Shown here: piece after piece, positions 1-7,658 of the stretch
Numbering within the stretch: position 1 is the stretch's first letter
Layout: every line of letters begins with the position of its first letter
IMG/VR virus record: IMGVR_UViG_3300032050_000068
Coordinates: 1-64,000 of that record
Reading direction: 5' to 3' (one strand)
Length of the DNA: 64,000 bases
Source: a virus
Program-made: the position numbers and the translations under genes
Notes under the pieces: generated by a model
What the model saw: only the letters and a program-made list of their open reading frames with translations
Told to the model about the DNA's origin: nothing
Database searches by the model: none

Positions 1-1
1 T

Positions 2-2212
2 GTAACTGCTCTTAATGCTAATCCATATGTAAAGGTATGTTCTAAAATACCACCAATATTTCAAGAAACTGATACAGACTACATACTTGCTAGCTTTGGT
101 CCTTGTGGTCCAGATGGATGTCCAGTAGTATGTCATAAATTAACACACTGTACTACAGGTGAAATAATTTATACAAATTCGGATACAATACTTCAATATG
201 TATATGGTACAGATAACATTGTAAAAATTGTTGGTAGAGACGGTTGTTGGATTGCTTCAATATTAGACAGATTAGATATATGTGATTGTCCTATTGATGT
301 TGTAGTAACATCTAGTTATGCAACATGTGAATTATGTATTGGTCCTATAGCATATAAATTAACTTCATGTGATAACAATGATGTTATATATACAATCTTA
401 AATCTTGAAGCATATATTGGTCAAGTTGTAAAATTAGATTGTGGATGTTATATAGTTGAACAGATTAATATAATTCCTCCAAATCCACAAAATATTAAAC
501 TTGAAGATATATTTCCTGATTGTATTTCATGTACTAGAACTTATTATAAATTAACAGATTGTGCAGGAGTAGCAGATCCAATTATAACATACAGTGCCTT
601 ATCAGGATATGTTGGAGGGGTAATAAATATACAAAATTGTCCAGGATGTTGGATAGTATCTGAAACAACTGAATATTTAAATGCAACCACTGTAGTAGTT
701 ACAGCTACTTATCAAGATTGTGGAACATGTGGAGTAGATATAATATGTCAATGCAGTACAGTTACAAATTATAATGATGTAAGAAAAGTATACTCATACT
801 ATGACTGTGATAGAAATTTACAAGTAATAGCTTTAAATCCAGGAGAAACAAGCAGTAGAGAATGTCTTACAGAATGGGTTACAGATGATGCATGTTCTTG
901 TCTTCAAGCTAATATTAGATATCTTGTAGGTGAAGTATTTCAAGAAACAAACTTTCAATTTGAAATAACAGATGAAATAGTTAATGGTTATCCTACCTAT
1001 AAAGCTTGCATTAATTATATTGATGATCAAGAAATATTAAACATATGTTATACAATTGCATTTTATGACGGTTGTTGGTATGCTTTGTATACGGAGGTTA
1101 ATCCTCTTGCACTAGGTATTACATCATGGCCAAGTTATAAACTTTGTCCTAATCTAGCATGCCCTATTGGTAATTGGGAATATTTTCCATGTGGTTGTTT
1201 TACAGGAACATTTACTTACTGTATAACTCCTGAAGAATGTATAACAACAATAGTTACATTTAGAGCTGCTGGTCAAATCAATGGTTATTTCTACTATACT
1301 GGATATTATAACGGTGAGTTAGTTCAAATTACATTTAATGCATTAACAAATAGATGGGAACTTACAATAGTTACTTTAGCTCAATTTGTTGCATATTCAA
1401 ATTACAAAGGAGAGTGTCCTGTTCAAACACAAGGAGATGATGCATGGATTTCAATATCATCTGACTTAACATTTGAAATGAATGATGAGTGTGATTTTGG
1501 TTTAGTAGTCCCAAGGTTATCTACTAAGTCATGTCAAGAAGAATGTAATTGTTTAAACATCCTAATTGGATTATATTTAAGTGCTGAGTATACTGGTTAT
1601 TATAATTTAGTTGCAGTTCCTAATGGAAACATAGTAAATGGAAAACCAGAATATGTAGCTTATTTTAATGGATATCAAGTAGTAATTTCATTTGAACTAC
1701 CTGGAAATGTTTGGACATTATTTGATGTTGACAATGATGTCATTGTAGCAAATATATTATATAATGCAAATTATCCTAACTGCCCAGTAGGTACTTGGAC
1801 AATTTTAGTAGATTATTATGTTAGTGTTGATACTGAATATTGTGCACAAAATCCTATTCCATTTGATGATCCACTTTCTATAATTCAATATTTTGGAGAA
1901 TGTTTACAAGGAGTATGTCCACAACCTCAGTTTAAAAATAATAGAACAATTAGACCGGGGTATAATACACCTAATTGTGATCCTGATGAGTATGATAAAA
2001 TAACATGTAGAGCTGCAGATGTTATGTATAAGTTAGTTCTTGAAAAAAGATATGGTATAACAAACTGTTGTCCTGATGAGGATGATAAATGGTTATTTAA
2101 AAAAGAACTGATAGATTTACAATCTTTGAAAGATCCTAACTATAAATGCCCAGATTGTCCATGTGCATGTAACTCAGGAAAAACATATTCTTCTTGCAAT
2201 TGTGGAAATTAA
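2..2212 (+). CDS. Cysteine-rich repetitive appendage/fibre-like virion protein (5'-truncated)
   Basis: The frame beginning at base 2 is open without a stop to the TAA at 2210-2212, so this is the 3' part of a longer gene whose start lies left of the window. A TTG at 1085 is only an internal codon. At least 736 residues are visible. The first 240 or so hold three imperfect repeats with YKLT-type openings, GCW-like cores and paired cysteines; the rest is beta-rich with many Tyr, Asn, Gly and Cys, and the C terminus is a cysteine cluster (CPDCPCACNSG). Composition and position next to two other fibre-like genes suggest a surface appendage of the virion. No catalytic motif is seen. An adhesive or decoration role is inference; the open frame is certain. 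Confidence 0.75.
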   Translation, partial: VTALNANPYVKVCSKIPPIFQETDTDYILASFGPCGPDGCPVVCHKLTHCTTGEIIYTNSDTILQYVYGTDNIVKIVGRDGCWIASILDRLDICDCPIDVVVTSSYATCELCIGPIAYKLTSCDNNDVIYTILNLEAYIGQVVKLDCGCYIVEQINIIPPNPQNIKLEDIFPDCISCTRTYYKLTDCAGVADPIITYSALSGYVGGVINIQNCPGCWIVSETTEYLNATTVVVTATYQDCGTCGVDIICQCSTVTNYNDVRKVYSYYDCDRNLQVIALNPGETSSRECLTEWVTDDACSCLQANIRYLVGEVFQETNFQFEITDEIVNGYPTYKACINYIDDQEILNICYTIAFYDGCWYALYTEVNPLALGITSWPSYKLCPNLACPIGNWEYFPCGCFTGTFTYCITPEECITTIVTFRAAGQINGYFYYTGYYNGELVQITFNALTNRWELTIVTLAQFVAYSNYKGECPVQTQGDDAWISISSDLTFEMNDECDFGLVVPRLSTKSCQEECNCLNILIGLYLSAEYTGYYNLVAVPNGNIVNGKPEYVAYFNGYQVVISFELPGNVWTLFDVDNDVIVANILYNANYPNCPVGTWTILVDYYVSVDTEYCAQNPIPFDDPLSIIQYFGECLQGVCPQPQFKNNRTIRPGYNTPNCDPDEYDKITCRAADVMYKLVLEKRYGITNCCPDEDDKWLFKKELIDLQSLKDPNYKCPDCPCACNSGKTYSSCNCGN
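122..732 (+). repeat. Three tandem protein-level repeats in the cysteine-rich gene
   Basis: Three diverged copies of about 65-70 codons begin near 122, 341 and 530. They share the openings CHKLTHC, AYKLTSC and YYKLTDC, then an aliphatic I-x-T/N stretch, a Y-[IV]-G-x-V-V-like strand and a cysteine-containing core (GCWIA, GCYIV, GCWIV). The first and third end in VVVT-x-x-Y followed by a C-x-x-C pair. DNA identity is low, so the copies are old. Confidence 0.6.
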
Positions 2213-2238
2213 TTTGTATATTATAAATAGATAAAAGT

Positions 2239-3936
2239 ATGAAGCCTTTAAATTTAGATAATAAACCTTGTAGTCCAACTTCTAGTAATTGCATAATATG
2301 GCAAGGACCAGATATTGCTTGTATAGATCTTTGTACTGGAGATACTATATCTGATGTAGTATTTAAACTTGCAACTGAGTTGTGTACTATATTAGATCAA
2401 ACTAATGTAAATAACTATGACTTAGCTTGCTTAGGAATTACAGCATGTAAGCCAAAAGATTTTCAGGCATTAATACAACTTCTTATTGATAAAATTTGTG
2501 AGATTCAAGGTATCACTCCAGAAGATATAAAAACAAATCCGGGATGTCCTGATTGTGTAGTATCTGTTGCACCTTGTTTTCGAGTTGGTAATGTTACCAC
2601 AATGCAATTACTTGACTATGTTCAAATGATTGGAGAAAAAATTTGTGCACTTATTGATGAAATTGGAAATATAAATGCACAGATAACTGACATTATAATT
2701 AGATTAGAAGAATTAGAAAATGCTCCACCACCAGTATTTACAATCCCGTCCTTTACTTTAGGATGTGATATAGGTGCATTACTTAATGGGTCAACTCAAT
2801 TTATAAATGTTGTATTAGAAGAATTTATAAATGATGTATGGTGTCCATTTTATGCAGCTACAGGTACTACAGGTGATTTAATAAATGCTGTAGATGCAAT
2901 CTGCATTACAGATGCTGATTTACAACTTACAACAGGAACTCCATTTTCTACAAATCCAAATTGGATACAATCTGGTTCTTATAATACTGTAGCAGATGCC
3001 ATTAATAATTTATGGATTGCAGTATGTGATATGTATAATGCATTTACTACAATTACAGTAACAGATACTAATACAGTTAATTTAACATATACAGGTGGTA
3101 TACTAAGAGCAGATATGCAGGACACTGGTTGGATTCCTTTACTAGGATTTAACTTTATGAGTGGAGCAGCTTTTAAACCACAGTGTAGAAGAATTGGAAA
3201 TGTAATATATTTTAAAGGTACTGCTTTTGTTCCTATAGGTTCAACACTTAATGGAGGAGGTGGTAGTGCAATAACTGTTGTAGATCCTGATGACTATAAT
3301 GGAGTATATTCAGGATTTACATTTAATACATTACAGGCTAGTTCAGGTAGTGATCCCAATGCATGTTTATTGAGTGGCCCCTTTTATGCAGCATGGGGTG
3401 TTAGTACTCCTCCAGAAGAAGCTTTAAGACTTCGCTTCCATAGAGGAAATAGTGTTATACCTCCAGGTATTTTGGGTGTAGGTGAAACTATAGATGGTGG
3501 TGCTTCAGTAACAGGTAGAATTATTTGTGAAAGAGTTGCAAGAACTGGTGGAGATGAGGATGATGATTATTCAATGACATCTGTTATTGGTTTATCAATA
3601 AGTGATATAGGACAATTAACTATTACTAGTGCCAACTTTAATGATTGGTATAGATCACCTAATGTAGTAGGTAAAACATCTTTGACAAGACAACTTTGTA
3701 CAGTAGCTGTAGCAGGAGAAAATATACCAGAATATTTTGGTACAGCACCAAGTCAATTTAATGCATCAGCAGCAGGTTCTTATCAACCTAATTTAGTTGG
3801 TTCATCTCTGACATTTGCATTTGATCAAGATATGTCAAGAGCAGAACAATTAGGAGGTCTACAAATTAATTTATCTGATCTTAAAGCATTTGTGCAGGAT
3901 TGTTCAGGTAATACACCAACTTTTATAAGCTGTTAG
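2239..3936 (+). CDS. Fibre-like virion protein, 565 residues
   Basis: The N-terminal 60 residues carry a module (CIIWQGPDIACIDLC followed by KLATELC) that recurs in the next gene and looks like an anchor to a common virion site. A helical stretch follows at about residues 120-160. From about residue 295 the sequence is glycine-rich and beta-like, with a segment (CRRIGNVIYFKGTAF) of the kind seen in phage fibre tips. There is no signal peptide or membrane segment. The gene lies 26 nt after the cysteine-rich gene. It ends with TAG, with a TAA one codon later. The fibre role is inferred from composition and context; the exact location on the particle is unknown. Confidence 0.65.
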   Translation: MKPLNLDNKPCSPTSSNCIIWQGPDIACIDLCTGDTISDVVFKLATELCTILDQTNVNNYDLACLGITACKPKDFQALIQLLIDKICEIQGITPEDIKTNPGCPDCVVSVAPCFRVGNVTTMQLLDYVQMIGEKICALIDEIGNINAQITDIIIRLEELENAPPPVFTIPSFTLGCDIGALLNGSTQFINVVLEEFINDVWCPFYAATGTTGDLINAVDAICITDADLQLTTGTPFSTNPNWIQSGSYNTVADAINNLWIAVCDMYNAFTTITVTDTNTVNLTYTGGILRADMQDTGWIPLLGFNFMSGAAFKPQCRRIGNVIYFKGTAFVPIGSTLNGGGGSAITVVDPDDYNGVYSGFTFNTLQASSGSDPNACLLSGPFYAAWGVSTPPEEALRLRFHRGNSVIPPGILGVGETIDGGASVTGRIICERVARTGGDEDDDYSMTSVIGLSISDIGQLTITSANFNDWYRSPNVVGKTSLTRQLCTVAVAGENIPEYFGTAPSQFNASAAGSYQPNLVGSSLTFAFDQDMSRAEQLGGLQINLSDLKAFVQDCSGNTPTFISC

Positions 3937-3981
3937 GTATAAAAAGAAAAAGTATATATATGTTTAATTAAAATAAAAAAA

Positions 3982-5286
3982 ATGGCAAATCACACCTGTA
4001 CCAAAAATTGTGGATGCAGCAATACCTATACTGTAACTGCACCATGTCCACCATCTTGTCCTGAAGTATTCAATGCACAATGTATTGTATATACAGGAAC
4101 AGATATTATGTGTAATCAAGATGTAGTAATCAGAAGATATGATTATCTTGATACAGTTATTACTAAACTTGTTAATTACCTATGTAGTGTTGAAGCTCCA
4201 ATTTCAACAGTAGTAGGATCAGAATATATTGATGTAGTATCTAACACAGTAGGTAACATAACTACTTATACTGTCTATGTAGATGTACCAGCATTACAAG
4301 CTTACTTTGATTTAATCATTGCCCAAACTATTGCATCATCAATTTTTGAAGGTCCTGGTATTGATGTTTCTGTAAACCCTGTTACAAATGCAGTTACTAT
4401 ATCACATCAAGATACATCAACTGTAAGTAACTTAACTAGTGATAATTCTGGTAATACATTTATCCAAGATATCTTCTTTACATTTGATACATTTGGTCAC
4501 GTAACTGGTGCATCAGTTGTACCAGGAACTGTAGTTCCACCAAATGATTATGATAGAGCTACTATTAATCCTGATACAGGATTTACTTGGGGACCTGATA
4601 ATGATCCTACAAATATTCAAATTGCTGAAGCTCCTGGTGATACATTAAACTTTGTAGCTGGAACAGGTATTGTTCTTAATGCAAGTACTGTACCTAGTAC
4701 AGATGCAATTAGAATTACTAACTCTGATCCGGGTTCTGCTGTAACATTGGCATCAGCAGGTGGTACTGAAACTCTAGTTAATGATGGTACAGGACCTGCT
4801 TTAGCAACTAAAGGATTAACTGCAGGTGCAGGGATTTCTTTAACTGCTAGTGGAACTGATATCACTATTACAAATACTGCAATTCCTGCTACAGTTACAT
4901 TAGCATCTGCTGGAGGAACTGAAACATTAGTAAATGATGGTACTGGTCCAACACTTGCAACTAAAGGTCTAACAGCAAGTACAAATAGTATTGGTGAAGG
5001 TATTACATTAACAGGTTCTGCTACTGCAGTTACTGTTGGAATAACTTTTAACAAATGGGTACAAAGTTCAGCTGTTCTTTCTGGAGCATCTGTTACTGTT
5101 ACTCACAACTTAAATACACCAAGTTTGTTAGTATCAGTTTTAGAGTATGATGGAAGTTTACCAACTTTACCAGCATATGTTCATGGTACAGATTATACAT
5201 ATAGAATTGTAAATAACAATACAATTGAAATTACTAACATAACAGGTGGTGACTGGGCTCCAGCTACTATCACTGTAATGGGATAA
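3982..5286 (+). CDS. Fibre-like virion protein, 434 residues
   Basis: The N terminus is cysteine-rich (NCGCSN) and then repeats the anchor-like module of the previous gene (CIVYTGTDIMC, then KLVNYLC). Residues 90-350 are Thr, Val, Ser, Gly and Asn-rich, typical of phage beta-fibres, and include an internal duplication of VTLASAGGTETLVNDGTGP. The C-terminal part (NKWVQSSAVLSGASVTVTHN onward) looks like a small beta-sandwich tip domain of the sort found on phage tail and head fibres. A strong terminator follows 42 nt after the stop, so this gene probably closes the appendage transcript. The specific receptor or particle position cannot be told from the sequence. Confidence 0.65.
   Translation: MANHTCTKNCGCSNTYTVTAPCPPSCPEVFNAQCIVYTGTDIMCNQDVVIRRYDYLDTVITKLVNYLCSVEAPISTVVGSEYIDVVSNTVGNITTYTVYVDVPALQAYFDLIIAQTIASSIFEGPGIDVSVNPVTNAVTISHQDTSTVSNLTSDNSGNTFIQDIFFTFDTFGHVTGASVVPGTVVPPNDYDRATINPDTGFTWGPDNDPTNIQIAEAPGDTLNFVAGTGIVLNASTVPSTDAIRITNSDPGSAVTLASAGGTETLVNDGTGPALATKGLTAGAGISLTASGTDITITNTAIPATVTLASAGGTETLVNDGTGPTLATKGLTASTNSIGEGITLTGSATAVTVGITFNKWVQSSAVLSGASVTVTHNLNTPSLLVSVLEYDGSLPTLPAYVHGTDYTYRIVNNNTIEITNITGGDWAPATITVMG
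4741..4977 (+). repeat. Internal duplication in the 434-residue fibre-like gene
   Basis: Two copies of about 84 nt start at 4741 and 4894, 153 nt apart. Both encode VTLASAGGTETLVNDGTGP, then LATKGLTA, separated by a related ITITNT/ITNSD-type spacer. Third-position differences are frequent while the protein is nearly unchanged, so the duplication is old and the protein is under constraint. Confidence 0.8.
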
Positions 5287-5328
5287 AATTGTTACAGGTT
5301 TGTTGGTTTCTGTGACAAACAAGCAAAG

Positions 5329-5355
5329 CCCCCACACTTGTGGGGGTTTTGTTTT
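5329..5355 (+). terminator. Rho-independent terminator after the fibre genes
   Basis: A perfect GC-rich hairpin, CCCCCACA at 5329-5336 and TGTGGGGG at 5339-5346, is followed directly by TTTTGTTTT. It is one of the very few GC-rich stretches in this AT-rich window and lies between two same-strand genes. A second, weaker inverted repeat (5298-5303 with 5315-5320) precedes it. Confidence 0.9.
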
Positions 5356-5364
5356 ATACCTATA

Positions 5365-5397
5365 TTTGTTAATGTCATTAATTTTTAGTATATTAAT
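5365..5397 (+). promoter_or_regulatory. Candidate promoter between the terminator and the neck operon
   Basis: After the terminator a new start is needed. A TTTG at 5365-5368 lies 18 nt before TAGTATATTAAT (5386-5397), which abuts the ATG at 5398. The same TTAGTATATTAA word occurs at 22495-22506 before another gene. If this is the promoter, the mRNA would be leaderless or nearly so. The fit to the Bacteroidota -7 element (TAnnTTTG) is only partial. Confidence 0.35.
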
Positions 5398-5979
5398 ATG
5401 AAGGAATTTAAAAAACCAGATTTAAAAGCACCACGGTTTAGACCAGAAGTGCACAACATATTAGATAAGAAGTTCTTTGATGATTTTAGAAAAAAGCACA
5501 GTAAGTATAAAGACTATACAAATGACAAGTTAAGAAAGATAATCAAATCATTTAACAAGTTAGTTTATAATACTGTAATTGAAAAAAGAGATGGTGTACA
5601 ATTACCAGAAACAATTGGTTGGTTATTTATAGGTACTTGCCAGAAAAGTAAAAAGGCAAATGTAGACTATGCTAAATCAAACAAGTATGGTGTAACAGTT
5701 ACAAATAGAAACTTTGACACAGATGGTAAATTAGCTAAAATCTTTTTTACAAGTCATGCACCAAAGCATAAAATGAAGAATAGAGAGTATTGGAGTTTTG
5801 TTGCATGTAGAGATTTTAAAAGAGCTGTTTCTAAAAATTATCCAGAAAACTGGAATATGTATGTTGTAGTTGATGCAACTACTAAACTTAGAAAAATATA
5901 TCAGAAGACAGTAGTTAAAAATATTGTCCTTATGAAAGAAAATAAAGCTTTAAAAAGCTATAATGAGTTTGACTTATGA
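5398..5979 (+). CDS. Conserved crAss-like structural-block protein, 193 residues
   Basis: A basic, lysine-rich protein with no membrane segment or signal peptide. I recognise its style from the small gene that stands just before the neck genes in crAss-like phages, where an IHF/HU-like DNA-binding annotation is sometimes given. The motif NDKLRKIIKSFNKLVYNTVI followed by RDGVQLPE would fit such a helix-then-strand start, but I cannot confirm the fold. It is the first gene of the coupled run: its TGA overlaps the next ATG in ATGA. An architectural DNA-binding or head-completion role is inference. Confidence 0.6.
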   Translation: MKEFKKPDLKAPRFRPEVHNILDKKFFDDFRKKHSKYKDYTNDKLRKIIKSFNKLVYNTVIEKRDGVQLPETIGWLFIGTCQKSKKANVDYAKSNKYGVTVTNRNFDTDGKLAKIFFTSHAPKHKMKNREYWSFVACRDFKRAVSKNYPENWNMYVVVDATTKLRKIYQKTVVKNIVLMKENKALKSYNEFDL

Positions 5980-6638
5980 CAACAATTGGAGAAGCAATAT
6001 CTAGAGTGAGAAATGCACTAAAAGCTGTAAAAGAAGATCCATTTCTTACTGACCGTCAAATATACTTTGTACTTACTAAGTATGCAAAAACTCTAATTAA
6101 AAGAGAAGACAATCAGTTTAGACTAATGAAGATTAGTTCAATCTTCAAAGTATTACCTTACATTGAATTGATAGATGTAGATAAAGTAGAGGCAGGTTGT
6201 ATTGGTGTATATTCTGGGTGTTACTTTAAAAGATCAAAAGAAAAACTACCAAGTATTTTAGATGGTATGTTTGGACCACTAATTAGAACAGCTTCATCAA
6301 TAGACGGAGGCATTGAAATGTTTAGAACAGATCCTGGTACTTGGGTTTCTATAACTAAATCTACAACTTTTAAATATAATAAGAGACCTTACTTTTGGTA
6401 TCTTAATGGTTATATATATGTTCCTAATGTTGATTGGGATGCTATGAGAATAGAAGCCATATTTGAAAATGATGTTCCAACATGTGACTCTGATGCATGT
6501 CAGTTAATACAAGATCAGCCACTTAATATTCCTGAATATTTATTTTCTGAAGTTGAACAGTTTGCATTAAAAGAATTAACCCTGATTGCTCAGATCCCTG
6601 TAGATCCAACAGATGACAGTCAAAATATACTAAGATAA
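5976..6638 (+). CDS. Neck/ring (head-tail connector) protein of crAss-like type, 220 residues
   Basis: The start (MTTIGEAISRVRNALKAV) and the segments KISSIFKVLPYIELIDVDK and SIDGG are, from memory, characteristic of a strongly conserved crAss-like structural gene annotated as a tail tubular or ring protein. A helical N terminus precedes a beta-rich core and a C-terminal helix (NIPEYLFSEVEQFALKEL), the usual plan of phage adaptor or ring proteins. It overlaps the genes on both sides by 4 and 1 nt, which supports co-translation with the other neck components. The exact ring position in the neck is not assignable here. Confidence 0.7.
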   Translation: MTTIGEAISRVRNALKAVKEDPFLTDRQIYFVLTKYAKTLIKREDNQFRLMKISSIFKVLPYIELIDVDKVEAGCIGVYSGCYFKRSKEKLPSILDGMFGPLIRTASSIDGGIEMFRTDPGTWVSITKSTTFKYNKRPYFWYLNGYIYVPNVDWDAMRIEAIFENDVPTCDSDACQLIQDQPLNIPEYLFSEVEQFALKELTLIAQIPVDPTDDSQNILR

Positions 6639-7657
6639 TGGACTTTAACTACACTCTTAAATATAGAACTTTTGATCAGCTTCTAGAAGATGTAAGTATT
6701 GACTTACATACTTTTGCATTAGAGAACATGATTGAACCTCAACAACTAATCAAGTTGGTTAGGAAAATTAATTATGATCTTGGTTTAAGAATAAACCAAC
6801 AGAAGGAGATAATTCTAGATGTTACACATCATAAAGTAAAGTTACCTGATAATTTTTATACATTCAATTTTGGATTAGTCTGTGGAAATTATGTGTATCA
6901 GACAGGATATTCTATGGGTGTAGGTGGTACTCACATTGAAGAAATACCATACCGTGAGTTTCCTGCAAAAACAATTCTTAATTGTTGTGAGGCTCCAGTA
7001 GATCAACCATGTTGTTTTGAAGGTAAAGAAGGTGTATGTGTAACACATAATCCTGAAGCTCCATATGGAGATACTTGTACTCCTCCAAGAGTAGTTCAAC
7101 CAAGAGTATTTGTTAATTGCAAGAATGAAGCTTATGAACTTGTACAAGTAGTAAAGCCAGGTGAGGTTAGAGTATTTAGTTATACTCAACCTTTAAGAAT
7201 GAAACCTAGTCAAGAAATTGAATGTGACTGTCCAAACTTATATTACAATACAGCAAATGAAGGTTGGATAAAATATGGATTCTTAAATACCACATTTAAA
7301 GAAGGTAAAGTATATCTTAATTATCAAGCACACCTTGAAGATGATGACGGGAATCTTCTTGTTCCTGATCATGAACTTCTTAATGAATACTATGAGTATG
7401 CAGTAAAAGAAAGAATTCTAGAAAACTTATTCATGAATGGTGAAGATGTGGTAACAAAACTTCAGTTAGTATCAGCTAAATTAAAAGCAGCAAGAAATCA
7501 AGCACTTAGTTTAGTTAACACTCCTAACTTTAAAGAGATGGAAAAATTATGGATGGCTAATAGAAAAGCAATGTACGGTAAGTATTATGACATGTTCAAA
7601 AGCTACTCACCTAACAATGTATACTATAGAAACTATAATAAGATAAGAGTAGTATAA
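6638..7657 (+). CDS. Neck/ring or tail tubular-like protein, 339 residues
   Basis: The N-terminal stretch (YRTFDQLLEDVSIDL, then EPQQLIKLVRKINYDLGLRI and KLPDNF) resembles, from memory, the second conserved ring or tail tubular protein of crAss-like phages. The middle contains a cysteine-rich insert (about residues 115-150, CCEAPVDQPCCFEG) that may be lineage-specific. A C-terminal helical region holds the KERILENLFMNGEDV segment typical of subunit packing. Its ATG overlaps the preceding TAA by one base, and the next gene begins two bases after its stop. Confidence 0.7.
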   Translation: MDFNYTLKYRTFDQLLEDVSIDLHTFALENMIEPQQLIKLVRKINYDLGLRINQQKEIILDVTHHKVKLPDNFYTFNFGLVCGNYVYQTGYSMGVGGTHIEEIPYREFPAKTILNCCEAPVDQPCCFEGKEGVCVTHNPEAPYGDTCTPPRVVQPRVFVNCKNEAYELVQVVKPGEVRVFSYTQPLRMKPSQEIECDCPNLYYNTANEGWIKYGFLNTTFKEGKVYLNYQAHLEDDDGNLLVPDHELLNEYYEYAVKERILENLFMNGEDVVTKLQLVSAKLKAARNQALSLVNTPNFKEMEKLWMANRKAMYGKYYDMFKSYSPNNVYYRNYNKIRVV

Positions 7658-7658
7658 T

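Noticed and set aside
1085-2212. A separate gene starting at the TTG at 1085
   Set aside because: The same frame is open without a stop back to base 2 with uniform composition and repeats, so TTG 1085 is an internal leucine codon of a larger truncated gene.
4617-5054. Antisense open frame of 145 codons inside the 434-residue fibre gene
   Set aside because: It mirrors the repetitive Thr/Val/Gly-rich coding strand, with Val/Pro/Ser-rich product typical of a shadow frame, and overlaps the internal duplication. No initiation context or neighbour supports it.
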